In this document: positions 14,544 to 14,735 of the stretch, piece after piece | Position numbering within the stretch: the first letter of the stretch is position 1 | How the letters are laid out: every line of letters starts with the position of its first letter | Origin: CAYGTS01 sp964352905 | GTDB taxonomy: Bacteria > Pseudomonadota > Gammaproteobacteria > JAHCLG01 | Direction of reading: 5' to 3' | Assembly (NCBI GenBank): GCA_964352905.1 | Contig: CAYGTS010000063.1 | Span: forward strand, 1 to 14,735 | DNA length: 14,735 nt | The notes under the pieces: model-generated | Database searches by the model: none | What the model was told of the DNA's origin: nothing | The model's input: only the letters and a program-made list of their open reading frames with translations | Made by a program: the position numbers and the translations under genes

Positions 14544-14647
14544 TGTTTAATTAATGATAAAGGTATATTTATTTGTTTGCCTCATTGTAAATGGCGTAAA
14601 TTAGTTTTTTATCCCTTTGACAATGGGGTGAAAGAGCTATTATCCCA

Positions 14648-14735
14648 CAGCAATTCCCGGTGTAGCGAGGAACAGCCTCAAATCAGTAATTCCCGGCGTG
14701 ATGTTGAATAACTCAAGAACGGTCAGATTTGAGGC
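14648..14735. mobile_element. Two MITE-family ends in tandem/nested arrangement (copy B), cut by the window end
   Basis: Bases 14648-14675 are the exact reverse complement of the right end of copy A (6038-6065). After eight bases, 14684-14735 repeats the left end of copy A (5913-5964) with two mismatches in 52. The 9-mer before that left end, GCCTCAAAT (14675-14683), is the inverse of the internal motif ATTTGAGGC (14727-14735). The arms GCCTCAAATC (14675-14684) and GATTTGAGGC (14726-14735) therefore form a perfect 10-bp inverted repeat. The simplest reading is one element inserted into an older, reversed, internally deleted copy, with GCCTCAAAT as its target duplication. The sequence ends inside the repeat. 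Confidence 0.75.

Noticed and set aside
14580..14630. Imperfect inverted repeat around CATTGT and ACAATG as a terminator
   Set aside because: Short arms with mismatches, a loop of about 30 bases and no T-tract in a useful direction or gene feeding it.

Overview
The window looks like chromosomal DNA of an AT-rich gammaproteobacterium. I lean towards the Legionellales (Legionella/Coxiella/Berkiella/Aquicella-type), because of the base composition, the leucine-degradation operon and the LuxR-type regulator with an unfamiliar N-terminal half. That placement is inference; no RNA gene or unambiguous taxonomic marker is present.

Layout. Bases 1-501 hold the 3' end of an unrecognised protein gene that is open from base 1. 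Bases 652-5940 (+) are a tight operon for the lower part of leucine catabolism: methylcrotonyl-CoA carboxylase beta subunit (liuB), methylglutaconyl-CoA hydratase (liuC), the biotin-carrying alpha subunit (liuD) and HMG-CoA lyase (liuE). Together they would turn 3-methylcrotonyl-CoA into acetoacetate and acetyl-CoA. The usual partners liuA (isovaleryl-CoA dehydrogenase) and liuR are absent from the window. Convergent to the operon, on the minus strand, are a small soluble histidine kinase and glutamate racemase (murI), and further right a UspA-type stress protein. The uspA-type gene is divergent from a LuxR-family regulator (+), with a 258-bp shared control region carrying an exactly repeated 16-bp box. 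Bases 9403-13613 (-) are a second operon for nucleoside/deoxyribose breakdown, in transcription order purine nucleoside phosphorylase, a long eukaryote-like deoxyribose-phosphate aldolase and a two-domain ALDH16-type aldehyde dehydrogenase. Upstream of it on the same strand is a DUF2975 membrane protein with a YozG-like Cro/CI regulator.

The most unusual signal is a family of small non-coding mobile elements (MITE-like). The best copy (153 bp, 5913-6065) has imperfect terminal inverted repeats beginning CAG(T/C)AATTCCC and a perfect 9-bp target duplication, ATCGAAAGT. It sits inside the 3' end of liuE, so the element now encodes the last eight residues of HMG-CoA lyase and its stop codon. Removing the element and one copy of the duplication restores a reading frame whose end looks like a normal HMG-CoA lyase tail. 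A second, apparently nested or tandem pair of ends lies at the extreme right of the window, which stops inside the repeat. A third, decayed 48-bp copy lies between murI and the uspA-type gene.

Functions are assigned from motifs read by eye and from general family knowledge. No database search was run. Promoter and operator calls are pattern matches with modest confidence.
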